Shown piece by piece: positions 7,545-17,200 of a stretch of DNA of 64,000 nucleotides; the first letter of the stretch is position 1; each line of letters begins with the position of its first letter. The translations under genes were made by a program, and so were the position numbers. The notes below the pieces were generated by a model. It had not been told where the DNA came from, made no database searches, and saw nothing but the letters and a program-made list of their open reading frames with translations. Source of the stretch: JAYPAN01 sp049597955 (GTDB lineage: Bacteria > Pseudomonadota > Alphaproteobacteria > RS24); NCBI GenBank assembly GCA_049597955.1, contig JBMYND010000006.1, positions 56,508 to 120,507 on the forward strand, read 5' to 3'.

Positions 7545-8354
7545 ATGAAAATTATTTTTCGAAACAAAATTTCGGTATTGATAATGTTGGCAGCTATGGC
7601 CGCGCCGGCACCGGCATGGGCGTGGGGTAAAACCGGCCATAGGGTCACGGCCGCAATAGCTGAAGATTTGCTCAATGCCTCGGCCAGGGCAGAAATTCGT
7701 CGCCTTTTGGGCCGCGAAACCCTCAGTGAGGCCGCCGTTTGGCCAGATTTCATGCGATCCGACCCGTCTCCCTTCTGGCAGAAAACATCATCGCCTTTGC
7801 ATTATGTCACTATTCCGGACAATCGCCGCTACAGGGAAACCAAGCCGCCGGTTAAGGGTGATGCCATGACGGCGCTGGCGAAATTTACCTCTGATTTGCA
7901 AGACGCGCAGGCCAAACAAGCTGATAAGGCGCTGGCGCTCAAATTTATTATTCACATTATTGGCGATTTACACCAACCCTTGCATGTTGGCCGCCCCGGC
8001 GATGCTGGCGGTAATTTAATAAATGTGACCTATTTTGGCACGCGCACCAATTTGCACCGGTTGTGGGACAGCGATATGATTGACGGCGAAAAACTCTCTT
8101 TCAGCGAATATGCCACTTTGTTGAAACAGAGTTACATGCCGCAAGAGGCGGCCGCACTGGCCGGGCTTATGGTCACTGACCCTCATGTCTGGATAAACGA
8201 AAGCCAGGCAATACGTGCCGAACTTTATCCCAAAAGCGACACCAAACTTGGCTATGACTATTTTTTTTCCCATCGCGACACGCTGCGCCAGCGTCTGTGG
8301 CAGGCTGGGGTGCGCATTGCCGCCTATCTCAATATGATATATGACGCGCCGTAA
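7545..8354 (+). CDS. S1/P1-family zinc nuclease, secreted
   Basis: This 269-residue protein has a signal peptide cleaved after APAWA (residue 26), so the mature chain begins with Trp27. In P1 nuclease the N-terminal Trp is itself a zinc ligand. The other ligands line up: His32, Asp67, His86, His137, Asp141, His147, His171 and Asp175, with spacings nearly identical to P1. Such trinuclear zinc enzymes degrade single-stranded DNA and RNA to 5'-nucleotides and also remove 3'-phosphates. The gene is divergent from the Oar-like receptor and ends one base before the convergent gene. With thermonuclease and PhoD-like enzymes close by, it suggests uptake of nucleic acid as phosphate and nucleoside source. 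Confidence 0.92.
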   Translation: MKIIFRNKISVLIMLAAMAAPAPAWAWGKTGHRVTAAIAEDLLNASARAEIRRLLGRETLSEAAVWPDFMRSDPSPFWQKTSSPLHYVTIPDNRRYRETKPPVKGDAMTALAKFTSDLQDAQAKQADKALALKFIIHIIGDLHQPLHVGRPGDAGGNLINVTYFGTRTNLHRLWDSDMIDGEKLSFSEYATLLKQSYMPQEAAALAGLMVTDPHVWINESQAIRAELYPKSDTKLGYDYFFSHRDTLRQRLWQAGVRIAAYLNMIYDAP

Positions 8355-8355
8355 G

Positions 8356-8775
8356 TCAGGTGACGACTTTGTCAATATGCAGCGCCTTGTAAATACCCAA
8401 TTCTGTCCAGTATTTTTCATTCATTTCATTGGCTTCAATAATACGTATTGTCAGGCTTCTGACCAGCGCCCGCAAAACCGGGTCAGCCTCGGCCATGCGT
8501 GCTTTCATGGAGGCCGCGCTCAACACATTAATCACACAATCCGTGGCCGCAACCGCACTGGCCGAACGGTGATGTTCACTCAGCACAGAGGCCATTTCCC
8601 CGAATAATTCGCCTTCGCCCATTTCAGACAGTTTCAGCCCTTCGCGGGACATAATATGCACCGTGCCGGAATGTATCAGGTAAATCTCATCGCCGTCTGT
8701 ATCAATGTCGAAAATTACATTGCCGGCCTTATAGGCGACAGTTTTTACATTTTTTGCCAGTGCTTTTTCGCTCAT
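8356..8775 (-). CDS. Single-domain cyclic nucleotide-binding protein
   Basis: The 139 residues form one cNMP-binding beta roll: GDEIYLIHSGTVHIM at about 28-42, then the phosphate-binding cassette GELFGEMASVLSEHHRSASAVA at about 54-75, with the conserved Arg-Ser-Ala. No helix-turn-helix follows, so this is not a full CRP-type regulator; the C-terminal helix could serve dimerisation. Stand-alone domains of this type occur as regulatory subunits or stress sensors. It is convergent with the S1/P1 nuclease and upstream of, but not clearly in, the TonB operon. Ligand and partner are unknown. Confidence 0.75.
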   Translation of the reverse strand: MSEKALAKNVKTVAYKAGNVIFDIDTDGDEIYLIHSGTVHIMSREGLKLSEMGEGELFGEMASVLSEHHRSASAVAATDCVINVLSAASMKARMAEADPVLRALVRSLTIRIIEANEMNEKYWTELGIYKALHIDKVVT

Positions 8776-8869
8776 GCCGCAACTCCATAGACTTTTAACC
8801 TAGCACATAACTGGTTACGACGGAAAAGCCGGTATTGTTAATGCGCCACCAGGCAAGACCGGCAAAGCG

Positions 8870-10180
8870 TTAAGAGGCGGAATTGCGCTTTTCTTCGGCC
8901 AAACGCCGCTCAATTGACCGAATCCAACGAAACGCATCCTTGGCCACATCATCATCATCACCAGCTTTGCGAAACGCTTTAATCGCTTCATCATAGGCTT
9001 CAATGCGGGTGCGGGCTATGCCGAGCAAAAGCCAAGTATTGGCCTCATTGTCAAGCCCGCCCTTATCCAGCGCCTTTTCAAGCGCAGTGCTGGCTTGTTT
9101 CCATTTTTCATCCTGCAAATAGGATTGGCCCAATTGCTCATAAAATGTGCCTTTGTCGGATTTTTCAGCAGCAATGGTCAGCGGCTTGACGGCTTTTTTC
9201 CACTCGCGCGAATGCATGAAGCTATTGGCCAAAAGCTCGTAATTTTTCTCGGTTTTTTCAATTGTGCCGTCTTCCAGACCTTTTTCAAGAATCTGCGCCG
9301 CCTTAATCGGTACGCCATGATAGAGATAAAGCTGCGCCATGCTGGACAGTTCTTTTGAGCTGGTCAACATGCCCTGCACAAACATGGCCTGTTGCGCCAC
9401 AAACGCCATTTTCTCGTCATCGGCGTCATAATAAATAACAGTCAATTGCTGCCAGAAGATTTTTTCGCCCGGCCAACGCTCAACCGCATCTTCCAGCACG
9501 GGACGCGCATCCTTATATCTTTCCTGCTGCAACAAAATGGACAGCAAAATCCGCGTCCAATTCTTTTTCGGTGCCTCAACCATGGAAAGCGCCTGGCGGA
9601 TGGCTTGCTCGGATTTCGGCAAATCTTCAAGTATCAGATGAATCTGCGCTTTCAGGCCATAAGCATCAGCCGGTGGCTCGCCCTCGAAATTGGCAAACCA
9701 TTGCTCAAGCAATTGCAGTGCCTTGCGATTATTGCCTTCGGCCAGATTGAGTTGCGCCAGATTATAGGTCAAATCATTGACCACGCGGGGCGGCAATGCA
9801 CCCGTCGCAATAGCGCGCTCAAATGTTTGCAAGGTCATTTTATAATCACCCTGCCCGGCATAAATAAAGCCCATTGTCTGAATCGCGACGGCTTTTTCAT
9901 AAGGTTTGAATTTATCGCTGTCGATGACCGCCTGCAATGGCACCATAGCCTCGGCATATTTTTCCTCACCCATCAGAATCTGGGCTTCTTCAATCCGCTT
10001 AAATGCGGCTTTGCCCAATACTTCCGAACGCCGTGTCTGTGGTTTGGAGGGTTTTTCCTTTTTCTTTTCTTCCTGCGCCTGCGCTTCGGCCATATGCGGC
10101 GCGATAACCGGCAGGGCTAATAAACCACCAAAACCAAGAGCCGTGGCAAGGGCAAATTGCAAAGCAAGCTGGCGACGCAT
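8870..10180 (-). CDS. Periplasmic TPR protein of the TonB2-type operon
   Basis: The 436-residue protein has a signal peptide (1-34, ending AEA-QA), a charged linker (EEKKKEKPSK) and then helical tetratricopeptide repeats over the remaining length. Clear repeat units include QTMGFIYAGQGDYKMTLQTF, YEQLGQSYLQDEKWKQAS and AWLLLG-like segments. It is the last gene of the DUF3450-TtpC-ExbB-ExbD-TonB series, 17 bases after tonB. TPR proteins commonly accompany this energy-transducing system in marine Gammaproteobacteria and some Alphaproteobacteria. Its likely role is a periplasmic scaffold between TonB and peptidoglycan or receptors, which is inference. Confidence 0.8.
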   Translation of the reverse strand: MRRQLALQFALATALGFGGLLALPVIAPHMAEAQAQEEKKKEKPSKPQTRRSEVLGKAAFKRIEEAQILMGEEKYAEAMVPLQAVIDSDKFKPYEKAVAIQTMGFIYAGQGDYKMTLQTFERAIATGALPPRVVNDLTYNLAQLNLAEGNNRKALQLLEQWFANFEGEPPADAYGLKAQIHLILEDLPKSEQAIRQALSMVEAPKKNWTRILLSILLQQERYKDARPVLEDAVERWPGEKIFWQQLTVIYYDADDEKMAFVAQQAMFVQGMLTSSKELSSMAQLYLYHGVPIKAAQILEKGLEDGTIEKTEKNYELLANSFMHSREWKKAVKPLTIAAEKSDKGTFYEQLGQSYLQDEKWKQASTALEKALDKGGLDNEANTWLLLGIARTRIEAYDEAIKAFRKAGDDDDVAKDAFRWIRSIERRLAEEKRNSAS

Positions 10181-10197
10181 TCTATCCTCCTGCCGAG

Positions 10198-10812
10198 CTA
10201 ATCGGCTATCTCAAAACTGATAAGTTGGCGCACACCATAACGGGTTTGCGCGCGGCCATCTTCAACCATAGGTTTATATTTCCACCGCTTCACCGCATTA
10301 ATCGCCGAACGGTTGAAAATATTGGGTGGATCGGCCTCAACGACAATCGGGTCAATCGCCAGACCAAGCTCACTAATGGCAAATTCCAGCAACACCCAGC
10401 CTTCAATACCGCGCGACAGGGCGCGGGTCGGGTAGCGCGGCAAAACCCGCACAATGGCCAGCGCATCGCCATCCACCGGCGCGTCGAGATTCATGCCGCC
10501 AAGGTCAAACTGGCCCAAATCGGCCGACATGGATGCATTATTGGCATTGGGGCGGCTGACATCATTCAGCTTGGGCGGCGGCGGCGGCTCGTCAGGCTGT
10601 TCTTTTGACGGACGCTTGGGCGCACGGCTTTTGGTGTTCACATCTTCATCGCGCTCAACCCGCACAAAATCAATGCCAAGGCTGGCAATTTCTTCTTCAA
10701 TTTCATAATCGCGCCCGGTGACCAGCACTTTCATGGTCAAAAACAGCACCATGGTGGCGACCAGCGCCGAGCCATAGACAATCAGCATACGCGGGGCGAT
10801 AAAGGCGGGCAT
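10198..10812 (-). CDS. tonB: TonB-family energy transducer (TonB2 type)
   Basis: The 204-residue protein has one N-terminal membrane anchor (about 9-29), a short proline-rich linker (PDEPPPPPKL near 75) and a C-terminal TonB domain (about 115-204). That domain has RVLPRYPTRALSRGIEGWVLLEF and INAVKRWKYKPMVEDG, close to the YP..A...G..G.V.. and W.Y.P patterns of the family. The short periplasmic linker is typical of TonB2 proteins. It carries proton-motive-force energy from ExbB/ExbD to outer-membrane receptors. It is three bases from exbD, in an operon flanked by two large receptors. Confidence 0.9.
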   Translation of the reverse strand: MPAFIAPRMLIVYGSALVATMVLFLTMKVLVTGRDYEIEEEIASLGIDFVRVERDEDVNTKSRAPKRPSKEQPDEPPPPPKLNDVSRPNANNASMSADLGQFDLGGMNLDAPVDGDALAIVRVLPRYPTRALSRGIEGWVLLEFAISELGLAIDPIVVEADPPNIFNRSAINAVKRWKYKPMVEDGRAQTRYGVRQLISFEIAD

Positions 10813-10815
10813 TGG

Positions 10816-11217
10816 CTATTTTTCCTCCGCCGCAATTGAAATGGCACCGACACCGGCCAGTCGCACCTGATCCATAATTTCGACCAGCACGCCGGTTTGC
10901 GCGCCTTTATCAGCCTGAATCACAGCCCCGCCTTGCGGGTTTTCCGCATGCAGGCGCTCCACATTGGCACGCACAGCCGCCAAATCAACCTGACGGCGAT
11001 TAATCCAAACCTCATTATTGTCGCGAATGGCAATCAGAATACCGACGCGCGATTGTTTGACGGCGGTTTCAGCATCCGGTCGCGTCACATCAATACCGCT
11101 TTCCTTGACGAAAGTGGCGGTGACAATGAAGAAAATCAGCATGATAAACACAATGTCCAACATGGGTGTCATGTCGATGGCTGTGTCATCTTCCTGTTTG
11201 GCATGTCTACGACGCAT
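10816..11217 (-). CDS. exbD: ExbD/TolR-family proton channel subunit
   Basis: The 133-residue protein has a charged N-terminus, one transmembrane helix (MTPMLDIVFIMLIFFIV, about 16-33) containing the proton-carrying Asp of the family in MLDIVF, and a periplasmic domain. I start at the ATG at 11217, because AGGGGAT sits at the right distance; an upstream in-frame ATG at 11253 would place its ribosome site too close. It pairs with the ExbB next to it to harvest proton motive force for TonB. Confidence 0.9.
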   Translation of the reverse strand: MRRRHAKQEDDTAIDMTPMLDIVFIMLIFFIVTATFVKESGIDVTRPDAETAVKQSRVGILIAIRDNNEVWINRRQVDLAAVRANVERLHAENPQGGAVIQADKGAQTGVLVEIMDQVRLAGVGAISIAAEEK

Positions 11218-11263
11218 AATATCCCCTTTTGCCGGCCCGGCGGGCCGTTTCATCCCTTAAAGA

Positions 11264-11815
11264 CTAACCCAAATCCAAGTCGTCTTCCAATTGTTCCACC
11301 GACCGACCGGCCATACGTTCGAGTGTCGAGGTGAAAAACAGCCCCGACAACGCCACCACCATGCCTGCCATAGTCGGCAAAGTGGCCTTTGAAATGCCCG
11401 ATGCCATAGCGCGGGCATTGCCCGAGCCGGTCACCGCCATCACGTCAAAAACCTCGACCATGCCGGTCACAGTGCCCAACAGCCCCAGAAATGGCGCCAG
11501 CGCGACCAATGTCTTGATATAGCCAAGATTGGCCTGTGCCTTGACCCGCGCATCGGAAATAATCATTTCCCGAATCCGGTGGGCATGCCAGCTTTTATGC
11601 TCCGGACGCTGCTGCCATTCGGCAATGCGGGCTTCAGCCAGCCGCTTGAAATCGCCGCGAAAATAGCTGAAGCGTTCAAAAATAAGCAACCACAGCACCA
11701 GCGTTTCCAGCATAATCAGCATCAGCACGTCGCCACCCATTTCGAGGAAATCGCGCACGCCGCGAATGGCCTCGAAAGGGTTCACAAACATCCAGATGAT
11801 ATCGTTGAATTCCAT
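11264..11815 (-). CDS. exbB: ExbB/TolQ-family proton channel subunit
   Basis: This 183-residue MotA/TolQ/ExbB-family protein has transmembrane helices at about 25-47, 100-125 and 145-165. The conserved helix signature is APFLGLLGTVTGMVEVFDVM, followed by ISKATLPTMAGMVVALSGLFF. It forms the pentameric channel around the ExbD dimer. It is short, as expected for the second ExbB of a TonB2/TtpC system. The gene follows the TtpC-like gene by 12 bases. Confidence 0.9.
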   Translation of the reverse strand: MEFNDIIWMFVNPFEAIRGVRDFLEMGGDVLMLIMLETLVLWLLIFERFSYFRGDFKRLAEARIAEWQQRPEHKSWHAHRIREMIISDARVKAQANLGYIKTLVALAPFLGLLGTVTGMVEVFDVMAVTGSGNARAMASGISKATLPTMAGMVVALSGLFFTSTLERMAGRSVEQLEDDLDLG

Positions 11816-11827
11816 CTGACCGACGCC

Positions 11828-13213
11828 CTATTTGCTCTCTGCATGTTGGGCAATCATGCCCGCAGCCTGTTCTTCGAGAATTTGCACAATCTCTCTTGAA
11901 CGCGCCGAGGCGACTGAATGCAGCAACAAAATCGGAATGGCAACCACCAGCCCCAAAACCGTTGTTATCAGAGCTTGCGAAATACCACCGGCCATCAGCT
12001 TGGGGTCCCCCGTGCCGAACAGCGTAATTGCCTGGAAGGTCAAAATCATACCGGTCACCGTGCCGAGCAGACCCATCAGAGGCGCGACACCCGACAGGAG
12101 TTTCAGCAAGGCGAGATATTTTTCCAGCGCCGGCATTTCCTTCAAAATAGCATCATCAAGCTTAAGCTCCAGCGTCTCGACATCGGCCGAACTATTGGAC
12201 TGGTATGCCGCCCAAACGCGCCCCAAGGGTGTATCACCACTGGCCTGACCGCTTTTCAACTGCTTGCGCACTTGACGCGATGTCAGGGTCAGGCGGGTAA
12301 TCCGCTCCAGCGCGACAGCGACGCCAAACAGGCCGAGCCCTATAATAATATAGCCGACCAAACCGCCCTGATTGATGCGCTCAACAAGGGTTGGCATTTG
12401 CAAGAACAGGTTCAAAATCGCCCCGCGTGACGGGTCAACCGGCGCGGCAACAATCTCGCCGGCATCGCCATCAAGCAAATCATCGGCAGCGTCACCAAAA
12501 CGTGCCGGTGGCTGGCGACCCAAATCGGCAAACCGGTTATTGCCGGCATAGCGGACAAATTGCCCGTCAGCCAAAGCGGTGAACGGGCCAACGCGCAGCA
12601 CTTCGCTTTCGCGCACTGTGCCGTCAAGGTTGACCACTTCACCGGCAAAGCGTTTCACCTCGCCTTGGGCAGTCATTTCCTGTTGCAGAGCAAACCAGAG
12701 ATATTCAAGCTGCTCCATTGCGGGCAGACCCTTGGTCTGGGCCAGCTTGGCCAGCGGCTCCGAACGGCCTTTAATTTCGCCGGAAATCACGCTTTCATCG
12801 ACTTGCGCCCGTGTCTCCCCGGCAACTTGGCGGACAATGCCGAACAATTCGCCAAACACGCCCAAACGCTCATTCAGCAAGCCTTCCAATTCGGCCAGCT
12901 TGAGCTCATTTTCGTTAAACTCGCCTTCGAGGCGCTCACTGCGCGCTTCCTCGCGGGAAATCGCCCTTTGCGTCTGTGTCAGCAGGGCTTTTTGACGGTC
13001 GCGATTTTTGCGGAACTCCGCTTCGCGCTGCTCGAAGAAAGAATTATCGGTCACCCGGCCATTGCGCACTTGGTCAAGCAATTGTTGCAGGGTTTTGGCA
13101 TCCGCATCGCCGGATGGGCCAGCCTCTTGCGCCATTGCCGGCGGCAGGCTTGCCGCCAAGCCAAAAGCGACGAGCAGACAGACAGTTGAAATCAGTTTGG
13201 TCAATTTGGTCAT
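11828..13213 (-). CDS. TtpC-like MotA/TolQ/ExbB protein with periplasmic coiled coil
   Basis: The 461-residue protein has a signal peptide (1-28, MAQ-EA), then a long periplasmic coiled coil (about 60-115, rich in E, R, K and Q) and a small beta-rich region (about 190-250). The C-terminal third is an ExbB/TolQ channel with VGYIIIGLGLFGVAVALERI near 290 and APLMGLLGTVTGMILTF near 375. This arrangement matches TtpC, known from Vibrio TonB2 systems, where it is required for TonB2-dependent iron uptake. It lies between DUF3450 and exbB. Function is inferred from architecture and gene order. Confidence 0.85.
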   Translation of the reverse strand: MTKLTKLISTVCLLVAFGLAASLPPAMAQEAGPSGDADAKTLQQLLDQVRNGRVTDNSFFEQREAEFRKNRDRQKALLTQTQRAISREEARSERLEGEFNENELKLAELEGLLNERLGVFGELFGIVRQVAGETRAQVDESVISGEIKGRSEPLAKLAQTKGLPAMEQLEYLWFALQQEMTAQGEVKRFAGEVVNLDGTVRESEVLRVGPFTALADGQFVRYAGNNRFADLGRQPPARFGDAADDLLDGDAGEIVAAPVDPSRGAILNLFLQMPTLVERINQGGLVGYIIIGLGLFGVAVALERITRLTLTSRQVRKQLKSGQASGDTPLGRVWAAYQSNSSADVETLELKLDDAILKEMPALEKYLALLKLLSGVAPLMGLLGTVTGMILTFQAITLFGTGDPKLMAGGISQALITTVLGLVVAIPILLLHSVASARSREIVQILEEQAAGMIAQHAESK

Positions 13214-13225
13214 GTCCGCGTCCCC

Positions 13226-13981
13226 TTATTTAACCGTTACCGGCACGACCATCAGGTCAGGCGCCGCTTGTTGTTTGGCGATACGCAGCGCACTGCGCAA
13301 ATCGCTGTTAAAGGCGCCGTCAAGGTCAACAAAACTCTTGCTGTCCTGGCTCCAAACGCCGCTTTTGGCGCCATCCAATGTTTGATAAATCAGCGCAACA
13401 CGGCCAATCCGCAGGAAAGACACGGTGCGCGCCGCGCCGTCAATTTCCATTTCGCCTTCATAGGCTTCAATCGTGCGGCCATATTCATTTTCAATTTCAT
13501 AAGCTTCGAGGATTTTGCGATATTTCTCAGCCGGATTGGCATCCGAGCGATCCATCAAGGCCGACAAATTGGCGACCCGCGCCTTGCGCTCATCCAACAT
13601 GAATGGCACATCAAGCGAGACAAACACCTCAAGCGCCTCAATCATCCGAAACATAAGCGGCATGATGGAGCGGTCAACATTGGTGACATCTTCAATTTGC
13701 TGGCGAATGGAGACCATTTCCGCCTTTTGTGCGCCAATCAACTTTTCAAGCTGGGCATTATATTCGCGCAAGGAAGCCAATTGCTTCAACGCGGCGCGAT
13801 ATTCGCGCACCAAACCATCGGTTTCGTCATCCAATTGGTCAATCCGTCCTTGCGAAGCGACGCCTTCGCTGGTGCCGGATTGGGCAATTTGGACAACATT
13901 GTTCAGCTTCTGCGCATGTGCCAAGGAAACAGAAACAGCAATAGCGCAGCTCGCCATTAAAAGGCGGTGATAAAAAGTCAT
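13226..13981 (-). CDS. DUF3450-family periplasmic coiled-coil protein
   Basis: The 251-residue protein has a signal peptide (MTFYHRLLMASCAIAVSVSL, cleavage near AHA-QK). A coiled coil at about 40-100 has heptad-like DQLDDETDGLVREYRAALKQ and IGAQKAEMVSIRQQIEDV, followed by a compact C-terminal domain (FLRIGRVALIYQTLDG, KSFVDLDGAF). This is the DUF3450 type that starts TtpC-ExbB-ExbD-TonB operons. The start at 13981 follows GGGGGG and begins a good signal peptide; the longer frame to 14104 does not. It probably cooperates with the coiled coil of TtpC in the periplasm. No biochemical role is established to my knowledge. Confidence 0.82.
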   Translation of the reverse strand: MTFYHRLLMASCAIAVSVSLAHAQKLNNVVQIAQSGTSEGVASQGRIDQLDDETDGLVREYRAALKQLASLREYNAQLEKLIGAQKAEMVSIRQQIEDVTNVDRSIMPLMFRMIEALEVFVSLDVPFMLDERKARVANLSALMDRSDANPAEKYRKILEAYEIENEYGRTIEAYEGEMEIDGAARTVSFLRIGRVALIYQTLDGAKSGVWSQDSKSFVDLDGAFNSDLRSALRIAKQQAAPDLMVVPVTVK

Positions 13982-14091
13982 TGAACCCCCCACAGGTTTG
14001 GTCAGCAATGTGTTACAGACGGAACCCTCCCCGACACTCACCGCAGGGTGCGGGTGAATTGCCAATTTCAGAAAGGGTCTGACGTTTTCGC

Positions 14092-14120
14092 ACACTAGCG
14101 GCACTTAACATCCAATTCAA
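14092..14120 (-). promoter_or_regulatory. Possible promoter of the TonB2-type operon
   Basis: On the minus strand TTGAAT (14115-14120) and TAGTGT (14092-14097) are spaced by 17 bases. This lies downstream of the terminator of the preceding receptor gene and about 110 bases before the DUF3450 start. The -10 box is only a partial match. Confidence 0.35.
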
Positions 14121-14149
14121 GAGCCGACTTATGAAAATCATGAAAATGT

Positions 14150-14178
14150 AAAAAAAGGGGCGACCCAAAGGCCGCCCC
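14150..14178 (-). terminator. Rho-independent terminator of second TonB-dependent receptor
   Basis: On the minus strand GGGGCGG...CGCCCC forms a hairpin with one internal mismatch and a loop around TTTG, followed directly by seven T residues. It lies 23 bases after the receptor stop codon. Confidence 0.88.
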
Positions 14179-14201
14179 TTCAAGATTTACTGAAGTTCAG
14201 C

Positions 14202-17200
14202 TTAGAAGCTGTGTTTCAGACCCAGCTTGACCATGCGGCCAAACGGATTGTGCGTATATGGGTCATAGCTCAAATCGCGACGCACCATTGGCGGATCTTC
14301 ATCGGCAATATTATAAACCGACAAATACAGCGCCGACCCGTCAGAGTTCAACATGTCGCTGACATCTACATTATAATGCAGGTCATATGTTGTGTGCTCC
14401 TCAATCATACGGGCAACCAGCGGAATACCGACAATCGACTCGGAGTCCTTATAGCTGTCAGTATAATTCATCACCAGATTGACCACATGGCGGTCTAATG
14501 CGTAGCGCGCACCCAGCTTGGCTTTCCATTCGACAATCGGACGCAGGAAGCTCATATCGTCGTTCAGACGACCGACAGCGTCACCGCCATATTGCGTCAG
14601 GGCGCTCGGCAAAGCCCCCTCGGCAACATCATAGCTCATGACCTGCGTTGCATTGGCGCTGATTTCGGCGCGGCCATCAAACAGGTCAAAGCCATATTTG
14701 ACGGCAATGTCGAGACCATCCGTGTCAATGTCCGGGCCATTAATGATTTTCACATTAATCCGCGACAGAGTTGCGACGCTCAGACCGTCACAACCGCCCG
14801 TGCCACAGGTAATCCGATTATAATAATCGGCAGCAGCAGAGCCAACATTGCCGGGGAAGACATTGGAAACGATTGAATTAAAGTTCTCTTTAATAATCGG
14901 ATCCTTGAAGTTGAAGCTCCAATAGTCAACTGATGCGAAAATGCTGTCATTCTCACGCAGCGCATCTTCCATTTGGAAAATTGCCCCGACATTGAATGTA
15001 TTGGCACTTTCAGGCTCCAAATCCGGATTGCCATCCGTGTCAACAGCCTTAAATGTGCCAAGCGCATTGACATAGGACAGGCTGGTGCCACGACCGCTCA
15101 ATTGGTTCAGCGTCGGACCACGGAAAGTCGTTGATGCAGAACCCCGCAGCGTGATGCTGTCTGCCAACTGGTAGCGAACAGCAACTTTCGGATCGAAAGA
15201 ACTGCCGATTGAACTGCCATAATCCTCATATCTGGCTGACAATTGGATATCCAGCTCATCACTTGGCGAAATAGCCAACTCACCAAACAGCGCGGTAATA
15301 TCTTGGCTTTGCGACGAAGGCGTCGTGCCGGCCAAGAAGATATAACGACCAGCACCCTGATAATCATCAGCAGCGCCAGCGCCACCAAAGATACCATCTG
15401 CCCCCGCACAATTATCTGTGCCCTGGGCATTGGAATAGGTGCGTCCAGAATTTCTGAACTCGGTATTTTCCGCATCCGTGCGGCACGGATATTGGTTCAA
15501 ATCCGTTGTCGCCAGCGGCGCAATATCATAATTCTCGGAACGCAGTTGGATACCTGCCGCCCAAGAGACCATGTCGGAAAAACCGGGGCCCGTAAAGACC
15601 GCATCAAACACTGTCAGTTCACTGTCCACCTTTGAACCAAGCGGCTCGGTCATCCAGGGAATCAAGACATCTGTGTTATTGGCCACATCAGCATTGTAAT
15701 TCGGATTGGGATTGCCAGCAGTATACGAGGTGTATTTTTGCTGCCCATACTGAATTGCATTGGTGAACGGGTTGTAATAATAGCAATCGCCTGCGCCGGG
15801 TGTGCCGGTCGCACGGTCACAATTGGGCCCGCCAAGACCTTCAATCGCAGCCGACCAACGCTCGGTAATCGTGTCATAAGAGCGGTTATTGCCTTCCGAC
15901 GTCGAATAGGTAAATGACGTGGTGTAATCAATGTCACCACGCGACCCATCCAATGCCAGAACCAGACGATTGGTCTTGTAATTACGCGAACCGCGCGTTT
16001 CGCCCGGGCCGGAAGCCCCGAACGGACGCCCTCGGTAATACAAGCAATCAGCATCAGTGCCCAAGGCGCAATTGGCATTCACATAAGTCGCCAAAGCGCT
16101 GTCTGGAAATTCCGCCAACATGTCAACCAAACCCGGGTGGTCAGACTTGACCACACGCGAAATCCGCGGGTCAGTGTCATAGTCTGTCTGCGGCGGATAA
16201 GTCGGCGATGTATACCAATTTGGCACATCTGTTTCCGCCATCAGCAATTCACCTGACAGGGTCATATCACCGAGTTGGTGCTCGAATTCGACAAATGCAT
16301 TTGTGCGCTCTTCTTCTTCGATAAGATTATCGAAGTAAGTGTAGTTATATGTGCACCGGCTGGAATTGGTCGCCGCCGAAGCACCGGTCGCTGCCGTGGG
16401 GTCACCCGAACCGGAAGCCAATGGCGTGTCCAGCAAGCCGACACCCGCATAGGCCAGATAGGCAGGCACATTAATGTTGGAGAAGTGGTGCAATGGGAAA
16501 TAACCCACAACATTGGCACAATCAGGGTCAATATATTTGGTTGCCTCTATTGGCAGACCATTGGCATCTACGCCAACATAAGAACCCGGGTGTGGCGAAC
16601 TGGAATAGCCGGTGAAATTGCCGTTTTCGGCCCTTTCATGGATGGCCCAATCGCGATCTTTCACCATTAGTTGCGAGCGTGTATTCATGCCAAAACTGGC
16701 CACGATACGCGTATTTCCGCCATTCAGGCTGGTGCCGTAAATCAGGCCGAAATCCTGGTCACCGTCACTGCCGTCAATGCTTTTGTGGCTGGCGGTGACT
16801 TCCAAACCCTCGAAATCAGAGCGGGTAATAAAGTTAACCACACCGGAAATCGCGTCCGAACCATAGGTCGCGGCTGCACCGTCTTTCAGCGTTTCAACAC
16901 GCTGAATGGCGATTGAGGGAATATTATTGGTGTTCACAAAAAGCTGTGCCTGCTCGGCAATCGCATAAGGGTGAAACACATTACGCCGGCCGTTCAACAA
17001 TACAAGGTTCCGGCCAGAGCCAAGACCCCTGAGGTTAATGTTGGATGTGCCTTCCAGACCATTTGACTGGAACTGGTTGGTTTCACCATCCGTGCCGGAA
17101 CTGGTATTCATCGATTTAATCATCTCGGTAATTGATGGGCTACCGACATCAAATAAATCCTGATCGTTCATAACATCCACCGGCAATGGCGCATCGCCTG

